This document shows positions 62,590-64,000 of a stretch of 64,000 nucleotides of DNA, in pieces. Made by a program: the position numbers and the translations under genes. The DNA comes from Litoribacillus peritrichatus (lineage in GTDB: Bacteria > Pseudomonadota > Gammaproteobacteria > Pseudomonadales > Litoribrevibacteraceae): contig NZ_BAABBN010000012.1 in assembly GCF_039537985.1 (NCBI RefSeq), forward strand, positions 372,001 through 436,000, read 5' to 3'. Within the stretch, counting starts at the first letter, position 1. The number at the start of each line of letters is the position of its first letter. A model generated the notes under the pieces. That model saw only the letters and a program-made list of their open reading frames with translations, did not search any database and was not told where the DNA came from.

Positions 62590-63444
62590 ATGGAAATTGA
62601 TTATTTCATGTTATTAGAAATTGGAATTGGCGATGCCTACGGGGCTGGCTTTGAATTCAGCCCGTATGAAAAAATTAAAGCTCATAATAGTCTTACTTCT
62701 TACCAATCCCACGAGCTTGGCATCCCTGCCGGTAACTATACCGACGATACACAAATGTCCCTAGCCATTTCAGAGCTACTGATTGATAAAACAGATTGGA
62801 ATCGCCAAAATATTGCCAATAAATTTGTACAATGCTTTAAAAGAGATCCGAGAGAAGGATACTCAAAAGGCTTCTACTATTTCCTGAAATCAATCAAAGA
62901 TGGGAGAGAATTTCTAGAAAAAATAAATCCTGAAAGCACTCGAAATGGCGCAGCCATGAGAGCCGCGCCTCTAGGCATTATAAAAGACATTGATGATCTA
63001 CTTGCTATGTCTGAGATTCAAGCAAGCTTAACTCATAATACTGAAATAGGTATTAAATCTTCTCAAGCAGTCTCTCTGGCCGCCCATTTCTTCGTATACA
63101 ACATTGGTTCAAAAAACGTCTTATTTGATTTCATAGGTGAATATACAAACTTTAAATGGAACAATAAGTGGGAAGGCGAAGTTGCATGCTGTGGTGAAGA
63201 AACAGTAAATGCACTACTGACAGTTCTAGACCAAAGCAACAGTTTAAAAGACGTATTGATAAATAGTGTTGCCTTTGGAGGCGATGTGGATACTGTTGCA
63301 GCCGTTGGTCTCGGAATAGCCAACTTAAGTAGTGAATTTGAGAAAGAATTACCTAACTTTCTCTTTAATGATCTCGAGAACAACACTTTTGGCAGAGAAT
63401 ATCTTAAAGAAGTTGGCTCTCAATTGTTGAGCTTAAAAGCCTAA
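62590..63444 (+). CDS. ADP-ribosylglycohydrolase-family protein
   Basis: 284 residues from ATG 62590; TTG 62587 is also in frame. Binuclear magnesium-site motifs are present: GDAYGAGFEFSPYE, the TDDTQMSLAISELL box, RNGAAMRAAPLGI, LTHNTEIGIKSSQAVSLAAH, and the C-terminal GGDVDTVAAVGLGIANL. The family removes ADP-ribose from proteins or DNA or cleaves related N-glycosidic bonds. No ADP-ribosyltransferase gene adjoins. It is flanked on both sides by decayed copies of one AraC gene end, a sign of insertion or rearrangement. Confidence 0.9.
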   Translation: MEIDYFMLLEIGIGDAYGAGFEFSPYEKIKAHNSLTSYQSHELGIPAGNYTDDTQMSLAISELLIDKTDWNRQNIANKFVQCFKRDPREGYSKGFYYFLKSIKDGREFLEKINPESTRNGAAMRAAPLGIIKDIDDLLAMSEIQASLTHNTEIGIKSSQAVSLAAHFFVYNIGSKNVLFDFIGEYTNFKWNNKWEGEVACCGEETVNALLTVLDQSNSLKDVLINSVAFGGDVDTVAAVGLGIANLSSEFEKELPNFLFNDLENNTFGREYLKEVGSQLLSLKA

Positions 63445-63457
63445 TCCCACCACTCTA

Positions 63458-63512
63458 CGACCGCCGGAATGAGCAGATGTCCCCATAACCTATATAGTTC
63501 ATCGCAGCTTTG
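63458..63512 (-). pseudogene. Second decayed AraC C-terminal fragment
   Basis: The minus strand reads MNYIGYGDICSFRRS and then a stop, matching NNVGYEDISSFRR of the fragment at 62306-62478. The DNA matches 62370-62419 with several substitutions. Only about 55 bases are recognisable. Confidence 0.6.
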
Positions 63513-63561
63513 TACCGGCGGATTGAGGGTCGTTTACAGATTATAAAATTCAGTAGCAACG

Positions 63562-64000
63562 CTAACTTTCAGTATAGCTTTCAACTCTTATTTCCTCATA
63601 ACCAGTACCTTTATTTAAGATGTAATACCTATAATATAAAGGCAACCCACTTTTATCATAAATAAAAATTTTCAATTTTCTGTCTTGTACCGAATAGCCT
63701 GGTAAATTGTAATACCAAAGTCCATCCCTATATTCAGTAAAAACTTCAGCCTCTTCACCATGAAGATTAGTAAACTTACACAACCCTAATTTGAACTTAC
63801 ATTCCTCAAACCTAGAAGCGATACTATAGGACTCTACTCCGCCTTTCAATTTCCGATAAAACATCTTACCTTGACCCCAAATATAACCTTCGTAAACCTT
63901 ATTTTCGGGTAAGTTTATGTAAACAAGATGGGTTTTATCCCCTTTTATATCCACAACTTTATATTTCGTTGCGCTCAATGTTTTTAATGATGGATCTTGA
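63562..64000 (-). CDS. Hypothetical protein, 5' end beyond the window
   Basis: The frame is open to the window edge; upstream codons read QDPSLKTLSATKYK, so the TTG at 63978 is probably not the true start. The visible about 145 residues look beta-rich (KVVDIKGDKTHLVYINLPEN, KVYEGYIWGQGKMFYRKLKG, FTEYRDGLWYYNLPGYSVQD). The family is not recognised. Confidence 0.6.
   Translation of the reverse strand, partial: QDPSLKTLSATKYKVVDIKGDKTHLVYINLPENKVYEGYIWGQGKMFYRKLKGGVESYSIASRFEECKFKLGLCKFTNLHGEEAEVFTEYRDGLWYYNLPGYSVQDRKLKIFIYDKSGLPLYYRYYILNKGTGYEEIRVESYTES

Noticed and set aside
1..64000. CRISPR array, rRNA or tRNA genes
   Set aside because: No regularly spaced repeats or recognisable RNA genes were found on reading the window.

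Overview
The window looks like chromosome of a heterotrophic marine gammaproteobacterium, probably Oceanospirillales-like. The basis is moderate to low G+C, a class I PHA system, FecIR/TonB iron uptake, several stand-alone SBP_bac_3 receptors, c-di-GMP enzymes and many short LysR/MerR/MarR-controlled redox operons. No rRNA, tRNA, integrase, transposase or CRISPR array was recognised, and the species cannot be fixed from this sequence.

Layout. 0-7 kb: hybrid histidine kinase, then a Fur-box-preceded fecI-fecR-TonB receptor unit. 6.7-13.4 kb: three regulator/target pairs (LysR with a secreted hydrolase; LysR with a quinone-reductase/monooxygenase pair; MarR with a membrane protein) whose operators can be read in the divergent gaps. 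13.5-19.8 kb: periplasmic receptor, chemotaxis receptor and the PHA genes phaJ, phaC, phaP, with an FNR/Anr-type box before phaP, then hspQ. 20-26.3 kb: hydrolase, a ScsD-like thioredoxin and an XdhC plus two-subunit molybdenum hydroxylase. 26.5-33.5 kb is accessory: small unknowns, a secreted metalloprotease with a separately encoded propeptide-like protein, a beta-helix pseudogene and two small genes in an integron-cassette-like arrangement. 33.5-46.3 kb is mostly ordinary: DUF445, a diguanylate cyclase, an amidohydrolase, tpm/merR, LysR/old yellow enzyme, a HigBA module, DUF1835, a receptor and a DsbA-family protein.

46.3-54 kb is the most interesting block. An AraC regulator, a giant PKD/beta-helix/LamG secreted protein, a secreted lipase with a partner protein, and another secreted protein are all on the minus strand. 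Three upstream regions share a promoter-like element with identical internal spacing (47275-47327, 50959-51011, 53913-53964). Two of the copies are a longer duplication that carries a start codon with it. This suggests an undescribed AraC-controlled exoprotein/lipase regulon.

54-56.9 kb: a DgcZ-like zinc-responsive diguanylate cyclase, a PNPOx-family protein and another receptor. 57-64 kb is A+T-rich accessory DNA. It holds a signal-less LysM protein with a glycine-rich hydrophobic tail, followed by a degenerate HExxH-like protein and two paralogous lipoproteins (an effector/immunity-like layout). It also holds a HEAT-repeat protein, and an ADP-ribosylglycohydrolase bracketed by two decayed copies of the same AraC C-terminus.
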